From Chloracidobacterium sp. (lineage in GTDB: Bacteria > Acidobacteriota > Blastocatellia > Pyrinomonadales > Pyrinomonadaceae): a stretch of DNA of 64,000 nt. The position numbers were made by a program, and so were the translations under genes. Of this stretch, positions 35,410 to 44,261 are shown one piece after another; the first letter of the stretch is position 1, and each line of letters opens with the position of its first letter. Location: positions 1,114,501 to 1,178,500 of the forward strand of contig JADJWP010000002.1 in assembly GCA_016716305.1 (NCBI GenBank), written 5' to 3'. The notes below the pieces were generated by a model that was given only the letters and a program-made list of their open reading frames with translations, was not told where the DNA came from and did no database searches.

Positions 35410-35704
35410 TTCGATGTTTGTTTAGAATTCCAATGGGCGTACCTTTCCACGTAACAAACGGCTTGGATAATTTGTTTCGTTCCGGAATTCGATCTTCGGA
35501 ACGGGCGATCCCGCATCCCAATTCAACGCTCCCCGTTCAGAAAGCAGCCCAAAATATAGACACACCTAAATATTTGCTTTTAATCCGAATCCGGTCAAGG
35601 TTATAATTTCATTAAACAGAATTTCGACGATCGGTACCGCCATTATCCGGCGTCTGCTTTTGGGATCGTTCTTACTGTAGTCACCAAGTCTTCGATTATC
35701 TGAA

Positions 35705-35965
35705 ATGCTCTACTACGTATTGATAGGACTTTCGCTTGTTTTGACGGGTGTTGCTGGTCTGCAAATGGCCTACATGTTCTATCTCGACCGGTTGGATAAA
35801 GACCGAAAGAAACGCTTAAGACACCTCGAACGCAGATGCAAAAGCCTCACGTTGAGGCTCGAGCAGGCTGAATCGAGGATCGAAGAGCTGAACATTGTGC
35901 TGGAACTGCATTATCGAGACCAGAACGATGAGGAGCAGTGGGCCGACGTCATCGATGACCGTTAG
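35705..35965 (+). CDS. small membrane-anchored coiled-coil protein
   Basis: This 86-residue protein has one N-terminal membrane helix (about 3-27, YYVLIGLSLVLTGVAGLQMA) and a highly charged helical tail (DRLDKDRKKRLRHLERRCKS, then LRLEQAESRIEELNIVLELH), ending acidic (DEEQWADVIDDR). It is reminiscent of small phage-shock- or DivIC-like membrane coiled coils, but no family is recognised. A TATAAT at 35602 lies about 100 bases upstream. The last four bases overlap the convergent Smr gene. Confidence 0.55.
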   Translation: MLYYVLIGLSLVLTGVAGLQMAYMFYLDRLDKDRKKRLRHLERRCKSLTLRLEQAESRIEELNIVLELHYRDQNDEEQWADVIDDR

Positions 35966-36264
35966 TCTGCGACCTCGAGTTTGACGATCGTAGCGCCCCA
36001 ACCGCCGGAAAATTCATCCCCGGATCTGAAACTTCTTACAAACTTTGTATCTCGCAAAACCGACCTCACGATCTCGCGCTGAACTCCGACACCTTTACCG
36101 TGAATTATCCGCACGATGGAGAAGCCTCTTTTCCGCGCTTCTTCAAGATATGCCGAAGTAGCCATCTTCACTTCGCTCGGATGGAAAGAATGCAGATCGA
36201 TCGAATCTGTGATCTCGATATCGACGGTTTCGGGAAATGGGTTTTCTGCGGGATCTTCAACCAT
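35962..36264 (-). CDS. small Smr-domain protein
   Basis: This 100-residue stand-alone Smr (small MutS-related) domain has the signature IDLHSFHPSEV (DLHxF-type), then EEARKRGFSIVRIIHGKGVG with the HGKG motif, and a C-terminal FVRSFRSGDEFSGGWGATIV. Smr domains nick or bind DNA or RNA; small single-domain forms are implicated in RNA quality control or recombination. I prefer the ATG at 36264. A TATAAT on the minus strand lies only eight bases before it (36273-36278), so the message could be nearly leaderless. It is convergent with the small membrane protein. Confidence 0.8.
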   Translation of the reverse strand: MVEDPAENPFPETVDIEITDSIDLHSFHPSEVKMATSAYLEEARKRGFSIVRIIHGKGVGVQREIVRSVLRDTKFVRSFRSGDEFSGGWGATIVKLEVAD

Positions 36265-36297
36265 CACGCGACATTATAGGTTCGCCAACAGTTCCCC

Positions 36298-37440
36298 TTA
36301 TTTCTTGGCGGGCTGCTGGTATTGCGCTACATCTTCAGGCGGCGTCACACGCATACGGTTGCGGTCCCTGAATACTACGAAGCGCTTTTCGTCCATTCGG
36401 CCTTCAGGATGCCGAAGCTGAATTGTAAAGGCCTTATTGTCACCCTGCCCGTCCACGCGGAGCGGCAGCGTACCCCACACTTCGCCCTGGGTTCGCCATG
36501 CCGTGTAAAAAGATTGATCGTACTTATCAAAAGCAAGAACAAGTATCCCGTCGAAATCAGGCTCGACCCCATCGATCGGTTTTGAAATATTTGTCCGGGT
36601 CAGGATCACCCAGTTTCCGGGAGTTGCCGAGCGGTCCGTTGAAACTGTCTTAGCCGCAGATTCAGTATCCAACCGCTGCCAAGTGACAAACTTGCGATTG
36701 TTTTGTTGAAAGAAGACTATATCGCTAGGAACACTCAGCTCGACCTGGCGGCCAAACAGCCACCCTGCCGGCGCCGGTGAAACCGATGGATCGAGCCTCA
36801 CGAGGTACCAAATATCGTACTTTTCATCCAACTTCTCGGGTTCACCAGCGATCCGTGCGGCTTCGATCTCCTCATCCTTGTCTTTTGCGGCCGACTTCTT
36901 CTCACCTTTGGCAGCGTCGTCGATATCGGCGACCTCCTGTTTCGGAACAAAATTCCAATCCATGATCTCAAAGGTCGATCCGTTCGCCAATCGAAACAAA
37001 ACGTTCTCCGGACTCATCTCGGCAGCTAAACGCAGATTCGAGGCCGCACGAAGCTTTCCGGCGGCCTGAGGCGGCTGCTCCTTGAATTGCTCGGCGAGCT
37101 TCTGAGATCTCTCGAGCGTTTCGTTGGTGATAACGTTCTGAGCTTCGATCCAGCCCTCAGTGTTTTCCTCGTCTCGCGCCCGCACGCGATACCAAAGCAC
37201 CTTCTCGAACTCCATCTGATCGATCACGTCAAGCCGATCCCCGCGTTTCACTTCAAGCAGGTCCGCCGCAACAACCGCATAAGACGTTCGTATCTGTGCG
37301 GTCTTTGCAATGACGATCGCAGTATCAGAAAGTCCGACCACATTCGAGAGTCCGCTCACCGTTGAATCCAATAGACTGCAACCCGTCTGAGTGACTAACG
37401 AGACGGCAACGAATAATATTGCAATGAGTCGCTTCTTCAT
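36298..37440 (-). CDS. lipoprotein with SH3-like domain
   Basis: This 380-residue putative lipoprotein has a signal peptide with Cys at residue 21 (VTQTGC, an imperfect lipobox). It has a bacterial SH3-like domain at about 40-105 (AQIRTSYAVVAADLLEVKRG, DVIDQMEFEKVLWYRVRARD, WIEAQNV), a charged K/E/D-rich linker (about 180-200, GEKKSAAKDKDEE), and a C-terminal region of unknown fold (PGNWVILTRTNISKPIDGVE, YDQSFYTAWRTQGEVWG). The start overlaps the stop of the upstream M61-like peptidase gene (ATGA), suggesting the two act together at the envelope. Confidence 0.65.
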   Translation of the reverse strand: MKKRLIAILFVAVSLVTQTGCSLLDSTVSGLSNVVGLSDTAIVIAKTAQIRTSYAVVAADLLEVKRGDRLDVIDQMEFEKVLWYRVRARDEENTEGWIEAQNVITNETLERSQKLAEQFKEQPPQAAGKLRAASNLRLAAEMSPENVLFRLANGSTFEIMDWNFVPKQEVADIDDAAKGEKKSAAKDKDEEIEAARIAGEPEKLDEKYDIWYLVRLDPSVSPAPAGWLFGRQVELSVPSDIVFFQQNNRKFVTWQRLDTESAAKTVSTDRSATPGNWVILTRTNISKPIDGVEPDFDGILVLAFDKYDQSFYTAWRTQGEVWGTLPLRVDGQGDNKAFTIQLRHPEGRMDEKRFVVFRDRNRMRVTPPEDVAQYQQPAKK

Positions 37441-38927
37441 TTCTGCTCGCGGGACAATTTCCGCCAGTTATTATAACCCAAGCGATCAAGAATTGCTTTT
37501 TGGCGTGCGGTTAGCTTTGCGGCGACCTTAAATCCTGTCTGGGGCCCTCTTCCGGTGCCCTCGATACCTGCAAGCTTGTTGATCTCACCGAGGTCGATCG
37601 ATTCGTTCCCGCGGACAAAACGATCGAATACTTTACGCAGACCCGGTCGCGAATCTACTGCTGCAAAGATCGCCGCATTTGCGTCGGTCGATGGGGCCGG
37701 GTGTTGGTGTTCAGAGTAGATCTCGCCAAGAAAATCGCCTATCGACACTCTGCCGTTAGACTCTGAAAGAAGCGCGATGTCCGCTCTGAATGCTGCAATA
37801 AGGCCACGAGCATAGATCTCAGTATTTCTTCCCGACCATCGATTCGAAGAGACCTCGATCAACGGGGCCCGCGTACCCTGCCCTGTATCGATCGCATGGG
37901 CCCGTCCAAGAGTGGCAAGAAAATCTCCGAAGCCGATCCGATTCAAAGCAAGGCCGGTCTTCAGTGATTGATACAACGCGAAACCCTCGTAAAACCAATC
38001 GTATGGCCCGGTTAGCGAAATACCATTCGGTATCCAAAGGTGAAACAGCTCGTGCCGCAGTTGTTCGTGAAGTCGCTGAAGCGACTGCGTGCGAAACGCC
38101 ATATCGGATGAGACGATCGAAACTGTCCGGCCTCGAGTCTCGGCATACCATGTGCCGAACGGTACGTTGTCTCCTGGACGCGATAATACGACGGTAAACG
38201 GTCGGGTTGATTCTGTACGAAACAAATGTCTGTATTCGCCATAGATCTCATTGACAAATCTAGACGCCTCAACATCCGTAAAGAGCCAGTCACCAGACAA
38301 AAGCAATTTTCCTGGCGTACCCGAGACGGCGATCGATCGCCAACCGGGGCCGATCGGGATCACGGCTGATTCAAGATCTTCGAAGACCAATTCACGAACT
38401 CGATCTGGGCTGTTCTCCGCAAACGCCCTCCATCCTGCCGGAAGTATCAGATCGATATTTGCGATTCGCGGAGAACTTCGCTGCTGCTTAAAGGGCAGTA
38501 GATCCGCCATCATTAAGACGCCGGTTTCGCCACGGGCCCACGTTATGTGCGCTCCGGCATTTGCCTGTCTTAGAGGTTTCAGATCTACGGAATACGTCCA
38601 TCGCTCGTATTCGCCTGACGCCAGATATTCGCCCGGTCCGAGTTTTCGATAGGAAACCGGTTCACCTCTCGGTCCATACAATTCGATCGAGGTTATACGG
38701 TCAGCGATCCCATCAACGCCAGCAATTGAGGTCTGGAACGAAAAATTGAGCTTATTATCGAGTACAGCTTCCGGCACAAAACGCCCGGAGACCTTTAGAA
38801 CCTGGGGTCCTGCCTCGCCCATTTCGAGCGTTGCCTCTACACCCTGGCCATTGCTGTTTGTAAAGAATTGTAAAATCAACAAAAGTGAGGCAAATAAGCT
38901 CGAATTTGATGGTAAATTCTTTGACAT
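37437..38927 (-). CDS. secreted M61-like metallopeptidase
   Basis: This 496-residue exported protein resembles M61 glycyl-type aminopeptidases. A signal peptide (ending TNSNG/QGVEA) is followed by an N-terminal beta-sandwich region (about 30-240) and a helical catalytic domain. Its zinc site is visible as RHELFHLW near residue 293 (HExxH), with the third ligand likely the Glu in DWFYEGFALY about 20 residues later. The C-terminal part includes a small helix bundle (GGPQTGFK-like). It is the first gene of a two-gene operon with the SH3-like lipoprotein. The peptide specificity is not known. It is divergent from the small ORF and purH. Confidence 0.75.
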   Translation of the reverse strand: MSKNLPSNSSLFASLLLILQFFTNSNGQGVEATLEMGEAGPQVLKVSGRFVPEAVLDNKLNFSFQTSIAGVDGIADRITSIELYGPRGEPVSYRKLGPGEYLASGEYERWTYSVDLKPLRQANAGAHITWARGETGVLMMADLLPFKQQRSSPRIANIDLILPAGWRAFAENSPDRVRELVFEDLESAVIPIGPGWRSIAVSGTPGKLLLSGDWLFTDVEASRFVNEIYGEYRHLFRTESTRPFTVVLSRPGDNVPFGTWYAETRGRTVSIVSSDMAFRTQSLQRLHEQLRHELFHLWIPNGISLTGPYDWFYEGFALYQSLKTGLALNRIGFGDFLATLGRAHAIDTGQGTRAPLIEVSSNRWSGRNTEIYARGLIAAFRADIALLSESNGRVSIGDFLGEIYSEHQHPAPSTDANAAIFAAVDSRPGLRKVFDRFVRGNESIDLGEINKLAGIEGTGRGPQTGFKVAAKLTARQKAILDRLGYNNWRKLSREQK

Positions 38928-39001
38928 CGAATAATCTTGGGAACTAAGATAATGGTTTACTCGTTGTTGTAACAGGCTCCTTGTTCAGGATAGAGAATAT
39001 T

Positions 39002-39079
39002 ATGAGTCTAATCAAAATCGTAATTTACGCTCTCGTATTTTTGCTGAGTCTTTTGTTTCTTGGCCGGTTTTTCTTTTGA
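39002..39079 (+). CDS. possible 25-residue hydrophobic small protein
   Basis: ATG 39002 opens a 25-codon frame ending TGA 39077-39079. The peptide, MSLIKIVIYALVFLLSLLFL then GRFFF, is essentially one transmembrane helix with a basic cap. AGGATA and GAG lie 5-15 bases upstream. It sits in the gap between the M61-like gene and purH, otherwise without coding signal. Small single-helix proteins of this type exist in many bacteria, but this one could be chance. Confidence 0.35.
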   Translation: MSLIKIVIYALVFLLSLLFLGRFFF

Positions 39080-39167
39080 GTCAACTGAGCCAACAAATGC
39101 GTTGCTTTAGCGGTTCAGAGCATCTGATCGCTGCCGCGGACGATAGTCATTAGAAAGTGTTGCTAAC

Positions 39168-39193
39168 ACTAGCGGTCGTCATTGACCGCTAGT
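39168..39193 (+). promoter_or_regulatory. strong hairpin just upstream of purH start
   Basis: ACTAGCGGTC (39168-39177) pairs perfectly with GACCGCTAGT (39184-39193), followed by TCTGTTTT and then the purH ATG at 39204. A second, mutually exclusive stem GTGTT/AACAC (39157-39169) shares two bases. No Shine-Dalgarno is seen before ATG. The hairpin could be a terminator/attenuator or hide the start. Confidence 0.5.
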
Positions 39194-39203
39194 TCTGTTT
39201 TGT

Positions 39204-40868
39204 ATGAACGAACTAAGAAAGGTCAAACGGGCGCTGATCAGCCTTTCGGATAAAACAGGAGCGGCCGAATTCGCTCGGGCGCTTGCCTCGCTTGGTGTAC
39301 AGATTATCTCGACCGGAGGCACAGCTAAAATGCTCCGCGAGCATGGACTCCAGGTCACCGAAGTCGCTGACCTAACCGGCTTCCCGGAAATGATGGACGG
39401 CCGTGTGAAGACGCTGCACCCAAAGATCCATGGAGCATTCCTGGCACTTCGTGATAATCCCGATCATATAGCCGCAATGGCTGCGCATGGCATTGAACCC
39501 ATCGACATGGTCGTTATCAATCTTTATCCCTTTGAAGAGACGGTAGCGAAGACTGGCGTTGGCCTCGAGGAGGCAGTGGAAAACATCGACATCGGAGGTC
39601 CGGCGATGATCCGTTCGGCGTCAAAGAATTGGCGCGATGTAGCGGTATTGACCGACTCACGGTTGTACGACGAAGTTATCGAAGAAATGAAAGCAAGCGA
39701 TTGCTCGTTATCGGTCGAAACGCGTCAGCGGCTTGCAACACTCGCATTCACACGTACAGCTGCTTATGACCTGGCAATTTCGTCGTATCTTGCGAAACAG
39801 CTTTCGAACGATGAGCTCGATCGGTTGGAGCCGTTCAACCCGCTCGGCGATCTGGTATTTTTCACGCCGGAAGAGGATGATCCCGAAAATGACGAAGAGT
39901 CGATCGATAATGATCCGGAGTCAAAATTTCAGAGCATCATTGAACTCACATTGAAAAAGCACGCAGATCTTCGGTATGGCGAAAATCCGCATCAGAAAGC
40001 TGCATTGTACCTGACAGGTGAGACAGTTGGAATCGCCAATGCAAAGCAACTGCATGGAAAAGAAATGTCGTTCAACAATTATGTTGACGCCGAAGCCGCA
40101 TGGAACTTGGTCAACGATATTGACGATCTGGCGGCTGCAATAATCAAGCATACAAATCCTTCCGGCGTGGGCATCGGCGCGACGAGCGAGGAGGCGTACC
40201 GACGAGCACTATCTACCGATCCGATCTCTGCATTCGGTGGAATCGTCGCTTTTAACCGCGAGGTCGATATCGGCGCTGCGGCCGCCGTCAACGAAGTATT
40301 CACAGAGGTCGTCGTCGCCCCCGGTTATACTGTTGACGCAATTGAACTTTTCAGGACAAAGAAAAATCTCCGGGTGATCAGGGCAAAACCGGGGTCATCA
40401 TCGGGCGTTGAGTTCGAACAGATCAGCGGGGGCATGCTGGTTCAGGAAAAGGATGGTCTCCGGATCTCGATCGATGAGATCAAGATAGTAACCGAAAAAC
40501 AGCCGACGGAAATGGAACTTCGATCAATGATATTAGCGTGGCGGGTCTGTAAACACGTCAAGTCAAACGCTATAGTCATCGCAAACAACGTTCAGACGAT
40601 CGGAGTGGGTGCCGGACAAATGAACCGCGTGGATTCAGTTCGCATTGCCGCAATGCGCTCGGAACGTTTCGGACTTCCTTTGATCGGGGCCGCACTGGCA
40701 TCTGATGCTTTTTTTCCATTTCGTGATAACGTCGACGAGGCCGCAAGCATTGGCATTTCGGCGATAATTCAACCGGGCGGATCTATAAAGGACAAAGAAT
40801 CGATCGCGGCAGCTAACGAACACGGTATTGTGATGGCGTTCACCGGAATCAGGCATTTTAAGCACTAG
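39204..40868 (+). CDS. purH: bifunctional AICAR transformylase/IMP cyclohydrolase PurH
   Basis: This enzyme catalyses the last two steps of purine synthesis: formylation of AICAR using 10-formyl-THF, then cyclisation to IMP. The 554-residue protein has an N-terminal IMP cyclohydrolase domain (about 8-150: KRALISLSDKTGAAEFARAL, MMDGRVKTLHPKIHGAFLAL, NIDIGGPAMIRSASKNW) and a C-terminal transformylase domain (about 250-554: DLRYGENPHQKAALYLTG, KHTNPSGVGIGATSEEAY, AFGGIVAFNRE, SDAFFPFRDNVD). An acidic insertion (about 215-240, EEDDPENDEESIDNDPES) lies between them. The start context lacks a clear ribosome-binding site and is preceded by a hairpin. Confidence 0.95.
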   Translation: MNELRKVKRALISLSDKTGAAEFARALASLGVQIISTGGTAKMLREHGLQVTEVADLTGFPEMMDGRVKTLHPKIHGAFLALRDNPDHIAAMAAHGIEPIDMVVINLYPFEETVAKTGVGLEEAVENIDIGGPAMIRSASKNWRDVAVLTDSRLYDEVIEEMKASDCSLSVETRQRLATLAFTRTAAYDLAISSYLAKQLSNDELDRLEPFNPLGDLVFFTPEEDDPENDEESIDNDPESKFQSIIELTLKKHADLRYGENPHQKAALYLTGETVGIANAKQLHGKEMSFNNYVDAEAAWNLVNDIDDLAAAIIKHTNPSGVGIGATSEEAYRRALSTDPISAFGGIVAFNREVDIGAAAAVNEVFTEVVVAPGYTVDAIELFRTKKNLRVIRAKPGSSSGVEFEQISGGMLVQEKDGLRISIDEIKIVTEKQPTEMELRSMILAWRVCKHVKSNAIVIANNVQTIGVGAGQMNRVDSVRIAAMRSERFGLPLIGAALASDAFFPFRDNVDEAASIGISAIIQPGGSIKDKESIAAANEHGIVMAFTGIRHFKH

Positions 40869-40908
40869 TGTTCAAATTTGTTAGTTAATGTAATACTTTA
40901 ATAAACAC

Positions 40909-40937
40909 TTGACATTGTGGATGCGATCCTATAGCAT
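40909..40937 (+). promoter_or_regulatory. sigma-70-type promoter of candidate small RNA
   Basis: TTGACA at 40909-40914 (perfect -35), a 17-base spacer and TAGCAT at 40932-40937 (4/6 of TATAAT) predict a start near 40944. It directly precedes the small RNA candidate, not a coding gene. Confidence 0.6.
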
Positions 40938-40943
40938 AACTAT

Positions 40944-41004
40944 ATACAGCACAACTGAAGGAACGCCCGGTTGGGTTCGATTGCATCGAACCTGCCGGGT
41001 TTTT
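40944..41004 (+). ncRNA. candidate small RNA (about 60 nt)
   Basis: Between the promoter at 40909 and a strong terminator lies a predicted transcript of about 60 bases. Its 5' half carries ACAACTGAAGGAACGCCCGG (40951-40970), of which 19 of 20 bases recur at 50653. Its 3' half is the terminator: CCCGG (40966-40970) pairs with CCGGG (40995-40999), and an inner stem GGTTCGAT/ATCGAACC (40974-40992) is perfect, followed by T at 41000-41004. No protein of useful length is encoded on this strand. A weakly coding minus-strand frame coupled to comEC (41137 to 40940) overlaps it and is the main rival reading. Confidence 0.55.
40966..41004 (+). terminator. intrinsic terminator of candidate small RNA
   Basis: An outer stem CCCGG/CCGGG and an inner 8-bp stem GGTTCGAT/ATCGAACC with loop TGC are followed by a five-base T-run. 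It is among the strongest terminators in the window. Confidence 0.75.
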
Positions 41005-41133
41005 CAGTGCGACCGGCGGGCCGTCTCAATATCACGAACTCGGCAAAATCGGTAACTTCGGAGTCGCAGACCTCAAGAAATTGGCATTTGACGCATGCCA
41101 AATTGTCTTTCGCGATCAACTGTGACCAATTGC

Positions 41134-43836
41134 TCAAGGCAGGAATGTTTCGATCCCGAGTTTATGACCATCGCTCGAGATCGAAACTGTACCGCGATCT
41201 CCGGTCGTGATCACCTGTGCTCCAACCGCTCGCCAACGTTCGACGACCTCTGAGTGTGGGTGGCCGAACATCGATCGCCGACCGACCGGAATGACGGCAA
41301 TGTCCGGCCTAACCGCGTCTATAAATGCCTGAGTAGACGACGAGCGACTCCCGTGGTGCGGAACCTTAACGACGGAGGAGGAAATTGTCTGAGACTCGTA
41401 TAATATCCGTTCCTCAGCTTCTTTTTCTATGTCGCCCGTAAAGAGAAAGGAGTGCTCACCGAAAACGATCCTGATGACGACGGAGTCATTATTGTCCGAA
41501 AGACCTGTGAACCGATCCTCCGGAGGCCAGATCACTTCGACCGTGACACCATCAACATTGATTCGGTCACCCGTTTTTACTTCACTGACGGGTACGCCTC
41601 TACGAATCGCAGAGTCGAGCAAACGCTGTAATTCAATGGATGAACCCCGCGTCGGGCCGCGAATGACCTTTCCGACTCGGAAGTTTGAAACTACGTCTGA
41701 TAGCCCGTCCGCATGATCTGCATCAGCATGCGTAGTCAGTAAAAGATCGACACTAGAGTAACCCTTCTCCCAAAGGAATTCAGAAACTACGATCTCACCG
41801 ATCCGCGGCACGTCGGGCTCAAATCGCTCATCATCATCGGAGTCCGCACCATAATCGGGTCGGCCGCCTCCGTCGATGAGCAATGTGAATCCATTCGGAA
41901 AAGTCACAAGCGCGGCATCGCCCTGTCCAACATCAAGATAGTCAACGATGAGCTTCGCGTTTGGAGTCGGTTCGCTGTAGGGATGGAGCACTATCGTCGC
42001 CGCAAGTACGGTCGCGGAAAGAAACGATAAAGACAATGTCCCGAACGACGGCCTCGGATCTTTTGGAGTTGATCTGAATGGTTCCCAAACATATGCCATC
42101 CCGGCGAAAAACAGCAATGGTGCAAAGTAAACAAAATATATGATCTCCATTGCCCCCGAGTATACTGGTACCCGCAGATCGGCCCATTCGTTCATGACAA
42201 AGATCCGTTGTCCGAAGATGAGAAGATCATTAAGTAATTCCGTTATCCGCACGAACGGTAAAGAAAGCGAGTTGCTGAATTGACCCGCCGCAGTTGCAAC
42301 TACAGCGACAATGCTCTCTATGGCCAATAATACGCCGACCCAAATATTCAGAATCAGAGCAGTCAGTGAAACGCGATGAAAGTAGACCACTGACAATGGC
42401 AGCAGCCAGATCTGAACGACAGTCGAAACGAAAAGTCCCTCAAAAACCCTGGAAACAATACGCCGCATGCCCTCACGTCCGAACCACGAGGCTTGCTGCC
42501 ATTTGAATAGCCTCGCCGACCAGACTTGCCGACCAAGATCGATCCGCCATGCGGCTTCGTTCCAGTAAAGCAACTCGCAAAACCATTTCACCGGTTTCGG
42601 GCAAATAGGTGGAAATGGCCTTTCCGCGGTCGGAAACCACGAACCGATCAAGCGCAGCTTCTGGATCATTGGAAACGCAAATGCAACGATCGATGCAACA
42701 CTTATGAACGTCAGCTGAAATGAAGGATTGAAAAGGTCTGACGGTTTCCAGAAAAGTAATAGCAATCCACAGCCACCTAGAGCATTGAGCATCGATGCGT
42801 TCCGATAGATCACGCGTGCAAACAGGATGATAGTGAACATTGTCGCTGCACGAACGACCGGCGGTTCGGCTCCGACGACAAGTGCGTATATCCACAAAAA
42901 CACGACCGCTAGTCCAAACTGGATCCTCCGGTCACGAGAAAATGTGCTGACGATCACTACGATGATCCCGCCAATGAATGTTATGTGAAGGCCCGAGATG
43001 ACAAGGACGTGAAATGTACCGCCCTGCCGAAATACTTCTGCTGTCTCGCGATCAAGGAAGAATTTATCTCCAAGCGTCGACGCGATCAACACTCCGGACG
43101 TTTCTGGGCTAAAACGAACACGCATGTCTTCGATCAGCACGCGGCGCAGGTCATATGCGATCCGAAGGGGAGCGATCCCGTTCGCTTCTGAAAGAACTTC
43201 TATAAGCATCGGGCTTTTTATCGTTCCCGTTGCATCGATGCCCTGATGATCGAGGATCAGTTTTCGACTACGAGTGCCCGGATTCCGAAATCGCTCGTCG
43301 CGTTCCAAAGCTGTCGCCACACGAACCCGATCCCCTTCCCCGAGATCCAGTCGTTCGAGATCGAGCTTTGCATCCGCTTCGGAAACCGAAATGAAAAGCC
43401 TGACACGACCTGAAACGCTTAACACGCGGTCCCTGTACGTCACATTCTCACTGTCGATATCTATGACCGATCCTTCGTAGGCAGGCTCGGGCCCACTGAC
43501 GATCCGTCCGGTCACCTCGAGTGGATCGCCCGATGGTATTTGGCCGTTATCATAGATCGCCTTCAATCTATCAGAACCAATAGAAAGCTGTTCGAGGTGA
43601 AAGACCACGGATCCCAGCCCGATGAAGGCCGACAGGCAAAACACTATCGCGAATTCTCGTTTGAGGAGGACAAGGCACAGCAACGCAAATAATGCAGTCG
43701 CGATCGTTGAGGTATAAAGGGAAAGCCAACCGAAACCTGCAAACGCAATTCCCAAGGCAAATGCAGAACCGATCCAAATCAACGGACTCAGCGAGAATTT
43801 GCTTGGGGTCGGCGCATTCTTCATCTCAACGGTCAT
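41134..43836 (-). CDS. comEC: DNA-uptake channel ComEC/Rec2
   Basis: This 900-residue competence protein carries transforming single-stranded DNA across the inner membrane. After N-terminal membrane helices and a soluble OB-like (DUF4131) region (about 60-220), the competence domain is seen at about 240-520 (GTFHVLVISGLHITFIGGII, VVGAEPPVVRAATMFTIILF). A beta-lactamase-fold domain follows from about 630 (DYLDVGQGDAALVTFPNGFT, TTHADADHADGL with the HxHxDH-type site, KVPHHGSRSS). The ATG at 43836 overlaps the comEA stop as ATGA, so the two are co-translated. All expected modules are present. Confidence 0.93.
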   Translation of the reverse strand: MTVEMKNAPTPSKFSLSPLIWIGSAFALGIAFAGFGWLSLYTSTIATALFALLCLVLLKREFAIVFCLSAFIGLGSVVFHLEQLSIGSDRLKAIYDNGQIPSGDPLEVTGRIVSGPEPAYEGSVIDIDSENVTYRDRVLSVSGRVRLFISVSEADAKLDLERLDLGEGDRVRVATALERDERFRNPGTRSRKLILDHQGIDATGTIKSPMLIEVLSEANGIAPLRIAYDLRRVLIEDMRVRFSPETSGVLIASTLGDKFFLDRETAEVFRQGGTFHVLVISGLHITFIGGIIVVIVSTFSRDRRIQFGLAVVFLWIYALVVGAEPPVVRAATMFTIILFARVIYRNASMLNALGGCGLLLLFWKPSDLFNPSFQLTFISVASIVAFAFPMIQKLRLIGSWFPTAERPFPPICPKPVKWFCELLYWNEAAWRIDLGRQVWSARLFKWQQASWFGREGMRRIVSRVFEGLFVSTVVQIWLLPLSVVYFHRVSLTALILNIWVGVLLAIESIVAVVATAAGQFSNSLSLPFVRITELLNDLLIFGQRIFVMNEWADLRVPVYSGAMEIIYFVYFAPLLFFAGMAYVWEPFRSTPKDPRPSFGTLSLSFLSATVLAATIVLHPYSEPTPNAKLIVDYLDVGQGDAALVTFPNGFTLLIDGGGRPDYGADSDDDERFEPDVPRIGEIVVSEFLWEKGYSSVDLLLTTHADADHADGLSDVVSNFRVGKVIRGPTRGSSIELQRLLDSAIRRGVPVSEVKTGDRINVDGVTVEVIWPPEDRFTGLSDNNDSVVIRIVFGEHSFLFTGDIEKEAEERILYESQTISSSVVKVPHHGSRSSSTQAFIDAVRPDIAVIPVGRRSMFGHPHSEVVERWRAVGAQVITTGDRGTVSISSDGHKLGIETFLP

Positions 43837-44177
43837 TCAGTTCGGACGAGGTGACGAATGCGGCGAAACCGGGCGTCGCTGATGCCCTTTATAAACATAA
43901 GGTTCTCGGGCCTTCGAAATTTTCCGTGCGTAGTGCGAAATTCGATAATTCGATCAGCAACAACGGCACCTACGTACGGCAGCCGTTGAAGTTCTTCTTT
44001 GCTCGCAGTATTGATATTTACCGCTTGCGGCGAGATCTGCAGGGGCTCTACAAAAGGCTGTTTCGAGGCCGGACGAACAGATGAACAACCCGCACTAATA
44101 ATAAGCAGCGTCGACCAGACAAACACCGACAAAAGAACAGAAAAGCTGTAAGGTTTGCACCTACTTCTATCGTCCAT
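43833..44177 (-). CDS. comEA: ComEA-like DNA-binding protein with helix-hairpin-helix
   Basis: This 114-residue competence protein has an N-terminal membrane segment ending in a lipobox-like LIISAGCSS (Cys near residue 31), then a helix-hairpin-helix pair: VNINTASKEELQRLPYVGAV and ENLMFIKGISDARFRRI. ComEA binds double-stranded DNA in the periplasm and feeds it to ComEC. The usual protein is anchored by a transmembrane helix; here a lipoprotein anchor is plausible. It is coupled to comEC by a 4-base overlap. Confidence 0.88.
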   Translation of the reverse strand: MDDRSRCKPYSFSVLLSVFVWSTLLIISAGCSSVRPASKQPFVEPLQISPQAVNINTASKEELQRLPYVGAVVADRIIEFRTTHGKFRRPENLMFIKGISDARFRRIRHLVRTE

Positions 44178-44261
44178 TTCTTTGCATCTTATATGTGCAA
44201 AATGCTAAAAGTGCCCGTGTTACAAAGACTTGAACTAATTAACATTGCGGAAATTGACCAC

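Noticed and set aside
40940..41137. 65-codon minus-strand frame beginning TTG, overlapping the comEC stop
   Set aside because: It has CVKCQFLEVC, and the coupling to comEC is suggestive, but it runs through the small-RNA terminator and has no recognised family. Kept as the rival reading of the small RNA.
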